Origin: Limnomonas spitsbergensis
Lineage: Eukaryota > Chlorophyta > Chlorophyceae > Chlamydomonadales
Length of the DNA: 64,000 nucleotides
Assembly (NCBI GenBank): GCA_037349105.1
Contig: JAYJMM010000076.1
Span: 62,001-126,000 of the forward strand
Reading direction: 5' to 3'
The translations under genes were made by a program, and so were the position numbers. A model generated the notes under the pieces. It searched no databases, was not told where the DNA came from, and worked only from the letters and a program-made list of their open reading frames with translations. The first letter of the stretch is position 1. Each line of letters begins with the position of its first letter. Below, piece after piece: positions 14,401 through 22,005 of the stretch.

Positions 14401-16861
14401 GGTGCTTGGATCTGTTCCCCTTGGTGAGCAAAAGGACAGCCTGAACAGCCTGAGCTTACTTGGTTTTGTTTTCCTTAAATATGTGCCCTTGGATCTGAGC
14501 GCGCTGCAATACAAGTACTGGGTTGCAGCTGCAGTGAATACTGGGTCGCAGCTGCAGTATGAAAACTGCGTTGTGGCTGAAGCGCTCTGGATGAAATTAG
14601 TGCGGGTGCTTACCTCCTCCTCTTCCATGTAGGTGTTTTGTCATCGGCAAACCCTAAACCCTTAAACCTAAGTCCTTAACCCTGAACCCTGAACCCTAAA
14701 TCCTAAACCCTAAACCCTTAAACCCAAGTCCTTAACCCTGAACCCTAAATCCTTAACCCTAAATCCTAAACCCTGAACCCTTAAACCGAAGTCCTTAACC
14801 CTGAACCCTTAATCCTAAACCCTTAACCCTTTAACCTAAGTCCTTAACCCTGAACCCTTACTCATAAATCCTAAACCCTAAACCCTTAAACCTAAGTCCT
14901 TAACCCTGAACCCTAAACCCTTAACTATTTTCTGTGTAGGAGTTCTGTCCTCGGCACCAACGGTGGTGGAGTCCCTGACGCACCTCACAGCCTTCCGAGG
15001 CTTTGCAGGCACTTCGGTGCTGATCATGGTAAGCTGTTAATGGGGGGTGACACGGCGCCAAGAGGGCGACACTTTCCCCCTAAACCCCTGTGTCCATGCA
15101 CCTCACACAGCCTTCCGAGGCTTTGCGGGCACTTCGGTGCTGATCATCCCCTGCTGATCAAAGTCAGCTTCCCAATTTCCTCGTCACTGGGCAGCGGAGT
15201 GAAAAGCCTTAAGGTGTAGGGTTAAGGGTTTAGGATAGCGGACAGGAAAGCCTTAAGGTTGAGTGTTTAGGGTTTAGGGTAGCGGACTGAAAAGCCTGAA
15301 GGTTAAGGGTTCAGGGTTTAGAGCAGCGGACTGGAAGGCCTTAAGGTTGAGGGTTCAGGTTTCAAGGCAGCTGACTGGAAGGCCTTCAGCTTTTCAGTGG
15401 CAGGTTACCTACCTTGCGTTTGGGGTTAACGTTTAGGGTTCAGGGTATAAATGGCGGATTCCGCTTGGGGGGGCATTGTGGGCAATGGGTGCTCTGATCT
15501 GGGTAAGCTACCAAGGGGGGGGTGACGCTTCGCCTTGAAATCCAGCCGTGAAAACTTGTGATGCTCAGTGCTTCCTTTTCCGGCTACCAGTCCACCTTCA
15601 TCAGGCCGCCCCGCGGCCGCGAGAAGCCCGATTGGGACTAAACTTGGCCACCGGCCTACGACTGGTGGCCAAAGCAGCATGGCTGACCACAAATGGGTCC
15701 CCCAGCCAGTCGTTGCAGTTTAGCTGAACTGTAGCTGAGTCAAGACAAATGTAGCTGAGTCAATGTAGCTGAGTCAATGTAGCTGAGTCAAGACAAAATT
15801 AACACTGCCGGTGCTGTCTGGGTGCTTTGTACGTTGGTGATGATCTTTGTGGGTGGACTCAGGGAGGGGGCCGGAAGGGATTGGAAATCCGAAACGGGAC
15901 TTTGCGGTTGGTGCGCAGGGGTGCAGGTGCTCTGTATGTGGTTGGTGTTTCGCTCTGGATTTAGATTTAGTAACATCGATGCCACCCAGTTCTTCGGTGA
16001 CCAGGTGCGGTTCGTTTTGAAAGAGGGGGCACGTCAATGACATGACACCCCTTGGGGCCCTGCTCAAAAAGGCTCAGCCGCATGGGCGCCCAAATGTCTA
16101 ATCGGGAGGGAAATAACCTGATCGGAAAATAACCTAACAGCTGCAGAGGAGAGGGGAAAGCAGCAGACCGGAAAACTAGTTTCCCTTGGGAAACAGGGGG
16201 AAATGGATATTGCCCCCAAAGTGAAGGACCTCTGAAGACCTCAGCCCGTCCAGATCCCAGCCCTGAACAACGAGGAAATCAACCCACAAACCGCGCATGG
16301 TAAGTTAAGAACGCTGCACCTCTGGGCCCAGCTTCAATAAAGCTCAGCCACGCTGGCAAACATGGAGTCTGTTAGGAAAGCGCATGGCGTGTCCAGGCCG
16401 TAAACCTGTATGCCAAACCATGATCGACCGAACTGTGTGTGGGGTTAAGGACGGTGCATAGCCGCAGGGCCCTGCTGAAAGCTCGGCCACGTGGGGCTGG
16501 TAGAGAATGACTAGGCTCGATTCCAGCTCCTATGCACAGCCATGGTGCAGCCATGCCATCCTCCTATATGAGGTGGCAGGAACATGGAACCCGGCGCTCT
16601 AGGCGGGAGGAGAGATCCTCATGTGTTCGGTGTGTAGGTGGGTGTCGCGGCTGACATTGCATCGGGAATCCAGGCTGACCTCTAAACCTTGAATCATAAA
16701 ACATGAATCATAAACATGAGCAGTAAACCCCAATTCTTGAACTTCATCCTCAACCCTTAACCTTGTAGGTGGGTGTTGCGACTGACACTGCGAGGCGCAT
16801 CCGGGCGGAGCAGGCCATGGCCAAGTACCAAGATGTGGATAAGTTGTACGATTCCTTGTGA
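824..16861 (+). CDS. SCY1: Plastid SecY translocase (SCY1-type), 3' half, 8 exons
   Basis: This is the core channel subunit of the thylakoid/plastid Sec translocase. Exons are 824-891, 1797-1880, 2577-2687, 4800-4880, 8343-8399, 13860-13938, 14940-15028 and 16769-16861 (TGA stop at 16859). All have GT-AG borders and compatible phases, giving 219 residues. Landmarks in order: the loop after TM6 (EAERRIPINYSNRYK), TM7 (VNATGVMPLIFASSLLALP), TM8 (LIAFFNYYYTFLQ), the C5 cytosolic loop with the conserved Arg (VRPGKQTAEYV), TM9, and TM10 (AFRGFAGTSVLIMVGVATDT). The LTAFRGFAGTSVLI and TDTAR motifs match plant and cyanobacterial SecY better than E. coli SecY. The first exon begins inside a codon, so the transit peptide and TM1-5 lie upstream of position 1. 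The introns are greatly expanded by tandem copies of their own splice junctions. Assignment to SCY1 rather than SCY2 is by general resemblance only. Confidence 0.93.
892..1796 (+). repeat. SecY intron: G-rich then C-rich telomere-like repeats with acceptor copies
   Basis: From 892 to about 1240 the intron carries GGGTTTAGGG-type repeats. From about 1320 to 1790 it carries CCCTAAACCC-type repeats. Copies of the downstream acceptor and exon start (GCAGGAGGCTGAGCGCC) occur near 1490-1510, 1542-1560 and 1676-1693, ahead of the real one at 1797. Confidence 0.75.
1881..2444 (+). repeat. SecY intron with 5' splice-site copies and telomere-like repeats
   Basis: Two copies of the end of exon 1797-1880 (AGTCATACCTGCCCTTCAAG) plus donor-side sequence occur near 2005-2030 and 2098-2120. 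The rest is GGGTTTAGGG-type repeat up to about 2250 and CCCTAAACC-type repeat after 2345. Confidence 0.75.
2445..2512 (+). repeat. Duplicate of the first ~66 bases of SecY exon 2577-2687
   Basis: After a perfect CACAG acceptor, this copy reads VNAAGVIPLIFASSLLSLPT, nearly identical to the real exon's VNATGVMPLIFASSLLALPT, then dissolves into CCCTAAACC repeats. It is in the same frame as the real exon with no stop between them. The real exon is chosen because it alone continues to a donor at 2688 and joins in phase. Confidence 0.85.
2688..3660 (+). repeat. SecY intron: degenerate GGGTGTGAACC and GATCTGACC repeats
   Basis: From 2700 to about 3040 there are imperfect repeats containing GGATCTAGGGTGTGAACC. 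From 3300 to 3660 there are imperfect repeats of CTGGATCTGACCAGGATC. The first block is G-rich on the sense strand. No gene is visible. Confidence 0.6.
3710..4525 (+). repeat. 50-bp tandem repeat, about 16 copies (SecY intron)
   Basis: Units contain CACCCTTAACTCTGAACC, CTATACCCTGTTGCCCCC and TAAACCCTGGTT and recur every 49-51 bases. They are C-rich on the sense strand and lie in the 3' half of the intron between 2688 and 4799. Confidence 0.9.
4641..4715 (+). repeat. Duplicate acceptor plus ~55 bases of SecY exon 4800-4880
   Basis: CACCCCTCAG is followed by sequence translating to IGPVGLLYLPVSITRIV, matching the real exon's IGPGGLLYLPVSITLIA. It then degenerates and has no donor. It sits 144 bases upstream of the authentic exon. 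Confidence 0.85.
4881..5660 (+). repeat. ~92-bp array copying the 5' splice junction of SecY exon 4800-4880
   Basis: Each unit holds the exon end (CTACTACACATTCCTACAG), the donor GTAACACGGG and about 60 bases of intron with GGGTTTAGGG. The real donor is at 4881. Copies follow at about 4973, 5066, 5158, 5251 and 5345, with diverged ones near 5510 and 5646. In the copy near 5450 the exon-derived TAC triplets have expanded to about 17 repeats. Confidence 0.9.
5680..5850 (+). repeat. ~30-bp tandem repeat TTCAAGGTTTAGGGTTAAGG
   Basis: About six copies of a unit combining GGCTTGGGGTTCAAGG and TTTAGGGTTAA, telomere-like and G-rich on the sense strand, lie within the same SecY intron. Confidence 0.8.
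5860..7880 (+). repeat. ~95-101-bp array copying the 3' splice junction of SecY exon 8343-8399
   Basis: Each unit has a pyrimidine tract, CAGCAG and TTGGAGCC (the first bases of the exon), followed by TAGTTGAGCGCTTTGGATTT and AGGGTTACGGG. About 16 well-preserved copies lie between about 6240 and 7870, with diverged ones from 5880. The genuine junction at 8343 (CGGCAG then TTGGAGCCCAAGG) lies about 480 bases further on. Confidence 0.9.
8400..8692 (+). repeat. SecY intron start with donor copies and CCCTGAACC repeats
   Basis: The real donor region at 8390-8440 is partly copied near 8483-8530 (CCGCCAACCCCTTGGTGAGA then AAAAAGAACTGAAACC) and again near 8625-8650. Between them are CCCTGAACCCTGGA repeats. 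Unlike other introns here, the 5' end is C-rich. Confidence 0.65.
8693..12213 (+). repeat. 3.5-kb AT-rich satellite, 20-bp unit, inside a SecY intron
   Basis: The unit is ATACAATCCAATACAATATT, repeated about 170 times. The left third is a mixture of TCTA/TCCA variants and ACAATACAATACATTCT interruptions. From about 10560 rightward it is almost perfectly homogeneous, with one 1-base insertion near 11210 that shifts the register. The + strand is practically free of G (one exception near 10819). The block sits in the 5460-bp intron between exons 8343-8399 and 13860-13938. Confidence 0.97.
12420..13800 (+). repeat. 103-bp array of ~12 pseudo-exons copying SecY exon 13860-13938
   Basis: Each unit contains CCTCCTCCTGCTGCGAG, then GTGCGACCGGGCAAGCAGAC and the following exon bases. 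These read VRPGKQTAEYVASTRIPY and then a stop, against the real exon's VRPGKQTAEYVTSTLTSMS. Nine units from about 12511 to 13340 are spaced at 102-103 bases. One earlier (12430) and three later copies (13520, 13630, 13745) are more diverged. None has the real exon's end or donor. Confidence 0.93.
13939..14430 (+). repeat. Array copying the 5' splice junction of SecY exon 13860-13938
   Basis: Copies of the exon end and donor (CTTGGATCCGTTTTCCTCG then GTGAGCCATGGGAAAGCC) recur near 14000, 14060, 14125, 14240, 14305, 14360 and 14415. The first, at 13921-13955, is the genuine junction because it continues the reading frame from VRPGKQ. Confidence 0.88.
14640..14935 (+). repeat. C-rich telomere-like repeats before a SecY 3' splice site
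   Basis: Imperfect CCCTAAACCCTTAAACC, AAGTCCTTAACC and CCTGAACCC repeats run up to the pyrimidine tract and TAG acceptor at 14939. They occupy the 3' part of the intron 13939-14939. Confidence 0.8.
15029..15460 (+). repeat. SecY intron: copy of the preceding exon end and ~50-bp repeats
   Basis: At 15105-15147, bases of exon 14940-15028 are repeated (CCTTCCGAGGCTTTGCGGGC through TGATCAT) without a good donor. From 15190 to 15420 a repeat of AGCGGACTGAAAAGCCTTAA plus GGGTTTAGGG occurs about four times. Confidence 0.75.
15461..16628 (+). other. SecY last intron, mostly non-repetitive, no exon seen
   Basis: This part contains a GTAGCTGAGTCA repeat at 15720-15795, one copy of the dispersed TCAATGAC...GGGCGCC motif at 16033-16088, and related fragments near 16318-16375 and 16445-16500. 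I see no exon that would fit between the SecY exons, which already join in phase. Confidence 0.5.
16629..16768 (+). repeat. Decoy copy of the last SecY exon's acceptor
   Basis: GTGTAG followed by GTGGGTGTCGCGGCTGAC at 16634-16680 parallels the genuine TTGTAG and GTGGGTGTTGCGACTGAC at 16763-16786. It is followed by CCC-rich sequence up to the true acceptor. Confidence 0.75.
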
Positions 16862-17705
16862 AGGGTAGAGCACAACATGCCATGTGCTGCTGTGGCAAAG
16901 TATCAGTAAGTGGAAGAGCTGTCAATGACATTACACCTTTGGGTCATGGCCAAGTACCAAGACGTGGATAAGCTGTACGATTCCATGTGAAGGGTAGAGC
17001 ATGCCTTTTTGCTTCGCCGTCGCCGAGGAGCGGGAAGGGGATGAGCAGTGCGATTCCTTGTGACGGGCTAGAGCAGGCCATGGCGCAATACCGGGTCGTT
17101 CATGGGATGTACAATTTCTTGTAAAGAGCAGAGCAGTATAAGTCCATGTAAAGAGCAGTGCGATTCCTTGTACAAACTTCGAATTTTACCTAGCTGACTC
17201 TATGTTTGCTGACGCGGCCGAGCTTCATTTATGCAGGGCTTAGAGGTGTAACGTCGTAAACAATTTCATGCAAAGAGCCTAGCAGGCAGTTAGTTTTTGC
17301 CACGACCAAGTAGCAGGAAGAAGGAAAGAAGGTGCCAGGAAGTGGATACGCTGCACGATTCCGTGTTATAAAGGCAAGAGCATGGCAGCAGGCCAATACG
17401 TTTTGCCATGGTGAAGCACCATGACGTCGTTGATAAGCTGTGGCATCCCACACAAGGGCTGGAACAGGGCATGGCCAGGTAAACGGCATTACACCTCCTC
17501 GAAAGGTGCACAGGTAAGGTGCCCACGCACGCGGCCGGGCCTTAGTGTGCATGGCCCAGAGGTGTAACATTGTTGACCTCCCAAAAGGGCAAGGCCGAGT
17601 ACTATGCCGTGGAGGTATGCTGCTGGATTCCATGTAAACAGCGTAAGCACAGAATGTCATGTTTAACCATGGCAAAGTAGCAGGAAGTGGATGAGCTGTC
17701 AATGA
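16862..17705 (+). repeat. Degenerate array of copies of the last SecY exon and 3' UTR
   Basis: The end of the coding sequence and the following bases (GCCATGGCCAAGTACCAAGA, GATAAGCTGTACGATTCC, AAGGGTAGAGCA) recur with decreasing similarity near 16945-17000, 17055-17110, 17330-17400, 17410-17470, 17590-17640 and 17660-17700. The spacing is roughly 100-150 bases. The first copy after the stop is the clearest. Confidence 0.7.
17120..17151 (+). terminator. TGTAA candidate polyadenylation signals for SecY
   Basis: TGTAA, the usual poly(A) signal of green algae, occurs at 17120-17124 and 17147-17151, about 260-290 bases after the SecY stop. The placement is reasonable but nothing else confirms use, and TGTAA also appears near 17633. 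Confidence 0.3.
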
Positions 17706-17752
17706 CTGAACACCTTTGGGCCATGCTCAAAAGGCTCGGCCGCGTGGGCGCC
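17519..17752. mobile_element. Short element with ~50-bp terminal inverted repeats (GGGCGCC family)
   Basis: The left end (GCCCACGCACGCGGCCGGGC ... AGAGGTGTAACATTGTTGAC) is an imperfect reverse complement of the right end at 17698-17752 (GTCAATGACTGAACACC ... CGGCCGCGTGGGCGCC). The same ends are found at several other sites in the window. There is no coding sequence, so this looks like a MITE. Confidence 0.55.
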
Positions 17753-18430
17753 CGACTGTCTGGTCGGGAGCCGTAACGACTGAAAATGTTTCACTTGAAA
17801 GCGTTTCAAAGAACGGACACGAATGGGAAATGAAGGCCCGAGGAAGGTGCACCCTTGTCGGACTGTCATTCTGTCAACACTGCTGATCAGCAGCTCACTC
17901 AGCCTTCTCGTTCGAGGCTTCGAGCAACGTTAATCCGCTCACTTTCTCTTGGCGGAGCATGAGGGTAACCTAGCAGAGTTAAACGGATCTGCTATACTGC
18001 TTCAGAAGAAGACGAGGTTTTTAGGCCAATGGAAGTGCGCGTGAGAATCAGGGATACCGGTGAATACCCCACCATCGGCCAAGGCAAGATTTTGGTGTCG
18101 AACTCGTTGGTCAATCCACACATTGACTAGTGGTCATTCTTGCGCTTGGGGCAATGTCGCTGTCCGTGAAGTTCTACTGAGACGCGATAATTGCTGGTTG
18201 AAAACTATTTCCAAACCCCGTCGAATTTGCCGCAAGGCAGTTCGACAATTTCTGGACGGAGGATTTCACGATCCTCCATTTTTTAACTTTTCACACCACC
18301 AAGGAGGACACAACTACAATTTATAGATAAGGCTTGGTAGTTGGTTAGCACATTTTAGGACAGGCGCCTCATACCCCGTTCTTTATTGTCACCCACCACA
18401 TATCATCTTTTGGTGGCACGCATACATGTT
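17753..18430. other. Intergenic, no recognisable feature
   Basis: The sequence is of mixed composition without tandem repeats. It contains a short open frame at 18060-18326 that resembles nothing I know. One end of the GGGCGCC-type element follows at 18438-18486. Confidence 0.4.
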
Positions 18431-18437
18431 GGGAGCC

Positions 18438-18486
18438 CACGCGGCCGAGCTTAGAGCGGGCCCAGAGATGTAACGTTATTGACATG
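18438..18486 (-). mobile_element. Solo end of the GGGCGCC inverted-repeat family
   Basis: CCCACGCGGCCGAGC and GCCCAGAGATGTAACGTTAT then TGAC match the left terminus of the elements at 17519 and 55101. No matching right end lies within a few hundred bases. Confidence 0.5.
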
Positions 18487-18624
18487 CATGTGCAACTATG
18501 TGTGCTGCTTACTGATCTTTACACATGGGGCCTAGTTGGGGCGGCATGCCGGTATGGCCTCAAGAGCAAGATGCAGTCGAGCTTCCACCGTCTGCTGCAA
18601 GTTGGGGGGACATGAGGGATCAGC

Positions 18625-19070
18625 CGATATAATACTGACTTACAGCCGCTACCTGTCAGAGAGGTGTTAGCGCTATTTGATGCAGCATACCAGCGGGCGC
18701 AGCTACATGCAGATGGCAGGAGATCCTGCCACTGAACACAAGTATGCAGCCGCCTAGGCGCCTACTGCACTTGGTTTCAGTCTACGGCGGGCGCATGCGA
18801 GGGGCCGCACATGCCGAAGGGAGTGTGCTTGCGTGCGCACAAACCTAAGGCCGCGGCTTGGCGCCGTCAGCTCGGCTGACGCTCGAGGACAGCGCAACAG
18901 GCAGCAACTTGACAGACGGTGCTGCTAGCGATGTTGGGCTTGGGGCGAAGGCGAGCATGTGGAGGATGCGTTGCATGCTTGCTTTCAATGCCCCTGCGCG
19001 TTGGATCAACTTAGGGAGCGGGGATGGGCAGAACCCCGAACGGTGCTAGAAAATTCTTTGAGTTGTACCG
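18625..19070 (+). pseudogene. Non-LTR retrotransposon fragment (C-terminal part)
   Basis: Broken frames read like the fragment at 53485-54420: a segment with LFDAAYQRAQLHADGR, then LGAYCTWFQ, then GVCLRAHKPKA, and the region corresponding to a C-terminal zinc knuckle near 18890-18990. Stops and frameshifts interrupt it. The family is inferred from the longer copies, which show the end of a reverse transcriptase domain. Confidence 0.5.
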
Positions 19071-19077
19071 GGGTAGG

Positions 19078-19430
19078 CTAGAGAATTCTTTCAGTTGCTA
19101 GAGAATTCTTACAGTTGTACTGACGTGGGATGCCTTGGCTTTTGTGGAAGACGTGGTAGATATCGCTGAGGCGTAGACGTTTCATAGGCTTTTGACTTAC
19201 CATCTTCCCAGCCTTTTGAGGAGGGTCCATCCAGAGGTGTAACGTCATTGACCCATGAGTACCCGGCGGTTGGGCACTGGAAGCAGACATGCGGCGCATC
19301 CTCGACATACTCGCCATCCACCTGGCCCAACACTGTTGGCAGCATTGTCCGTCACACTGCTGACCGCTTCGCCGTCCTCGAGTGTCAGCCATGTTGTGAT
19401 GATCTTAACAACTTTGGGGTGCTGCCTGGC
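19078..19430 (-). pseudogene. Non-LTR retrotransposon fragment (zinc-knuckle end), reverse
   Basis: Reverse-strand sequence reads SGQQCDGQCCQQCWARW and then a degenerate VEDAPHVCFQC. This is the same C-terminal Cys/His cluster seen in the + strand copy near 54250-54340. A GGGCGCC-type element end overlaps its boundaries at 19200-19255 and 19449-19504. Confidence 0.45.
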
Positions 19431-19448
19431 TGCCGCCACTGGGCCCAT

Positions 19449-19504
19449 GTCAATGACGTTACACCCGTGGGCTCTGCTCTAAAAGGCTCGGCCGCATGGG
19501 CGCC
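19449..19504 (+). mobile_element. Right end of a GGGCGCC-family element (left end near 19200-19255)
   Basis: GTCAATGACGTTACACCC, GGGCTCTGCTC, GGCTCGGCCGCATGGGCGCC. The reverse-complement partner AGAGGTGTAACGTCATTGAC ends at 19252, so 19200-19504 may be one short element carrying a piece of the retrotransposon fragment. Confidence 0.5.
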
Positions 19505-19880
19505 TAATCAATAGGGGCAGGAAAAAGGAAAAGGGGGAACTGAAGTGAAGAGACAGATAATAGGCTGGCAAAGAAAGGCAAAGCAAGTACACCCGTGGGC
19601 CCATATGCACACCACTACACCAGACCACCGTTGGAGAGCTGCCGAGTAGTCACCATGCAAGTAAGAACTACGTATGGTTTCCAATCCTTTGTGCGTTTTA
19701 ACGAATCCCTAGGTGTGGGCGACCCCGAGGGACAGACCTTCCCGTACAGGATACGCGCATCCTTCCCCGTTTCATTGCGATTGTGGATCAATCACTCGAC
19801 GGTACCTCAGTAATCTTTTGCGATTTCCCTCGCGACCAGCCACGGCATTTCACGCTGAGAGGTTTTACCAATCGTTCAGG
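19505..19880. other. Intergenic, no recognisable feature
   Basis: Mixed-composition sequence with short open frames only. I see no repeats, exons or RNA structure here. Confidence 0.35.
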
Positions 19881-19952
19881 CGACTCCAATGGGATTAGAA
19901 CCACATCCCCATTCTTCGCAGAATGATGCTCTACCAATTGAGCTACGGAACC
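19881..19952 (-). tRNA. tRNA-like sequence, degenerate (possible tRNA pseudogene or SINE head)
   Basis: Read on the reverse strand it starts GGTTCCGTAGCTCAATTGGT, with a good D arm (GCTC/GAGC) and an A-box-like AGCTCAATTGG. A stem CATTC/GAATG lies at the anticodon position, followed by a B-box-like GGTTCTAATCC. The acceptor stem GGTTCCG/TGGAGTC closes with three G-T pairs. The anticodon loop has only six bases (TGCGAA) if the stem is perfect, and the T stem carries a bulge. I therefore do not assign an amino acid and doubt it is functional. Confidence 0.4.
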
Positions 19953-21057
19953 ATGCATACATGCATGCACTGGGTCCATGGGGACCAAACCAGCAACGAA
20001 GCTCAGTTAAAATTGGCTGTATATATGCCGTCCTAGCACGAAGGCTTGTTGCAAAGCAGGCCACCATGCCATCCTCGTCGTAAGAAGTTGTTGTTACAAA
20101 GTTGTCGCAACCACCCACATCAGCCTTTTCCGAAAGGGCCAGACAGAGCGAACCGGGGGGGAAGTGCTTGTTGGAAGGGTCTTGTGCATTCGGATTCCGC
20201 AGTGAGGATTGTTTAAAAGTTGCAATTTGGAAATTGGTTTTGTAGCAGCAGGTTGAATTCACCACCTCTCCGTCAACGAATCAAGCACAACTCCCTTGCA
20301 TGGACACGCACGCACGCGCACGGCCTTTCTGAACTTCCATTTCGATTCAAAAGAAAGTGCCGCGATCTGATAGTTGATGAGTCACTGACGGCTTATTCAA
20401 GTAGCTGTCTCTCCATCGCGTCCTCCTTCTCTGCGTCACAATGTCCCATACCGTTGCGACAGAAGGACATAAAGGCTTTCCCACTATTGATGCAGCAATG
20501 GGCAGACACGTGCGAAACGAAGAACTTCTCCCACCATCGGCCACTACGCAACTACCGGCCAACGCCTCATACAGTAGTCTGTCTGTAGTTGTAGCAACCA
20601 TGCGACGACCCAACCACTGCCCATATTTTTCTTTCGCCTTTTACTAAAGAAAACTGAGGGGTTGGGTCACAAAGTCGCCTTCAATATTTTTTGAGAGCCA
20701 TCGTGCTCTACTCACACAAGTAACATCTATATGATGATCCAAGCGACCCAAAACAGCGTGGACGATCCAGGCGCCCGGTGAACCCAAGACATACTCAAAA
20801 CTCCACACCGTACAAGTGAACTATGTAACAAAAGCAGCAGAATCCCTTGCTTGCACGGCTCATGGCGTATGCCAACATTCGGATCCGTTGCATGCTCACA
20901 ACAAGCTCAATCCGCCACCACAGCCCCGGTGAAGTGTGTAATTTAACATGGCATACACATTTATGCATGTGACACGTTCTTGAACACTGTGTGACGTGGG
21001 AGACCTTCGTATCCGCCCGGCCGGAAAAGTTAATGATGTTACACCTCTGGCCCGCCC
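19953..21057. other. Intergenic, no recognisable gene
   Basis: Mixed-composition sequence with only short, unrelated open frames. The last 35 bases (GTTAATGATGTTACACCTCT then GGCCC) are a copy of the GGGCGCC-family right end, which is the insertion site of the large element that follows. Confidence 0.4.
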
Positions 21058-21861
21058 TGTCACGACGTATGGGTGCACCGCACGCAGGGGTGGCTTGTAC
21101 TTTCTTTTTGGTTTCGGATCCATTATGTTTTGTGGTACTTCGAGAATGCCTGGCTCGTTCCAGGCATTCTTCTCTTCTTACTCAAGTATACACGAAGTTG
21201 AATCACCCCATTTTAATCTGTTCTGGGACTAATTGTCTACTTGCGATATTTCGGCCCCTTATCAAGGCCAGGAAACTACACTGGAAGGAGATCTCTAGTT
21301 AACTCTACACTGATCCTTTCGCTCTTAAGACCACATCACTAAGTATCGAAGCCTGGACACTACACTGTGCGAATAGCTCTAGTTACACACTACACTTATT
21401 CGCTATCTCTAGTTCCATCTCCTCTACTTCCACTCCTCATTCTTCTTGTTCTCTCGCTTGACACCTCTACACTGCGAGCTCTCAGCTCAATCTCTAGAAC
21501 TTAAGTCGACACTGCAAGCTGCTTCCCCAGCCTTTCCTGGCTACCAAGTCGATCATCTGATCTTTCAGTTGATCTTCTCCATCAAGAGTCGTTCAGTCAG
21601 CTCTACACTCTTCATCACTTCGGGCAGCTTCGTCCACAAGTCCGATCTAAGCCGCCCCAACCTGTCAACTGTCGACATCAGTGCATCAGTCTTCACCAGG
21701 GTCGACTTCACTTCGTAACTTCTGTCAACAGTAAGGGAAGAATCACCAAAGGTTAGTGCAGTAACCTGCGGATTAAGTCGAGGATAATCTGCTTACCAGA
21801 CAGATTATCGCTCCTGCACAGCAGGTTACCCTTGGTAAAGGGCTCCTAGCACTCCTTTAAG
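21058..21861 (+). repeat. Terminal repeat A1 of the TOC1-like element
   Basis: It begins TGTCACGACGTATGGGTGCA and ends CTAGCACTCCTTTAAG. It is identical in length (804 bp), and as far as I can compare in sequence, to A2 at 28132-28935. It lacks the B segment found beside A2. Confidence 0.92.
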
Positions 21862-22005
21862 AAGAGAAGAATCCGGATTCGTTGGCACCTCGTATTCGCT
21901 GGTAACTGAGTCGTTAAAAACAGTGCTTGAATCGGTCGAGTGTCGATAAATCCTAGTCGCATCCTTGATTAAGCAAGAGATCTGTACCATCCAGCACAGC
22001 TCAGT

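Noticed and set aside
15950..16040. Possible extra SecY exon (reading SNIDATQFFGDQVRF)
   Set aside because: The flanking exons already join in phase with the conserved GTSVLIM-VGVATDTAR sequence, leaving no room for an insert.
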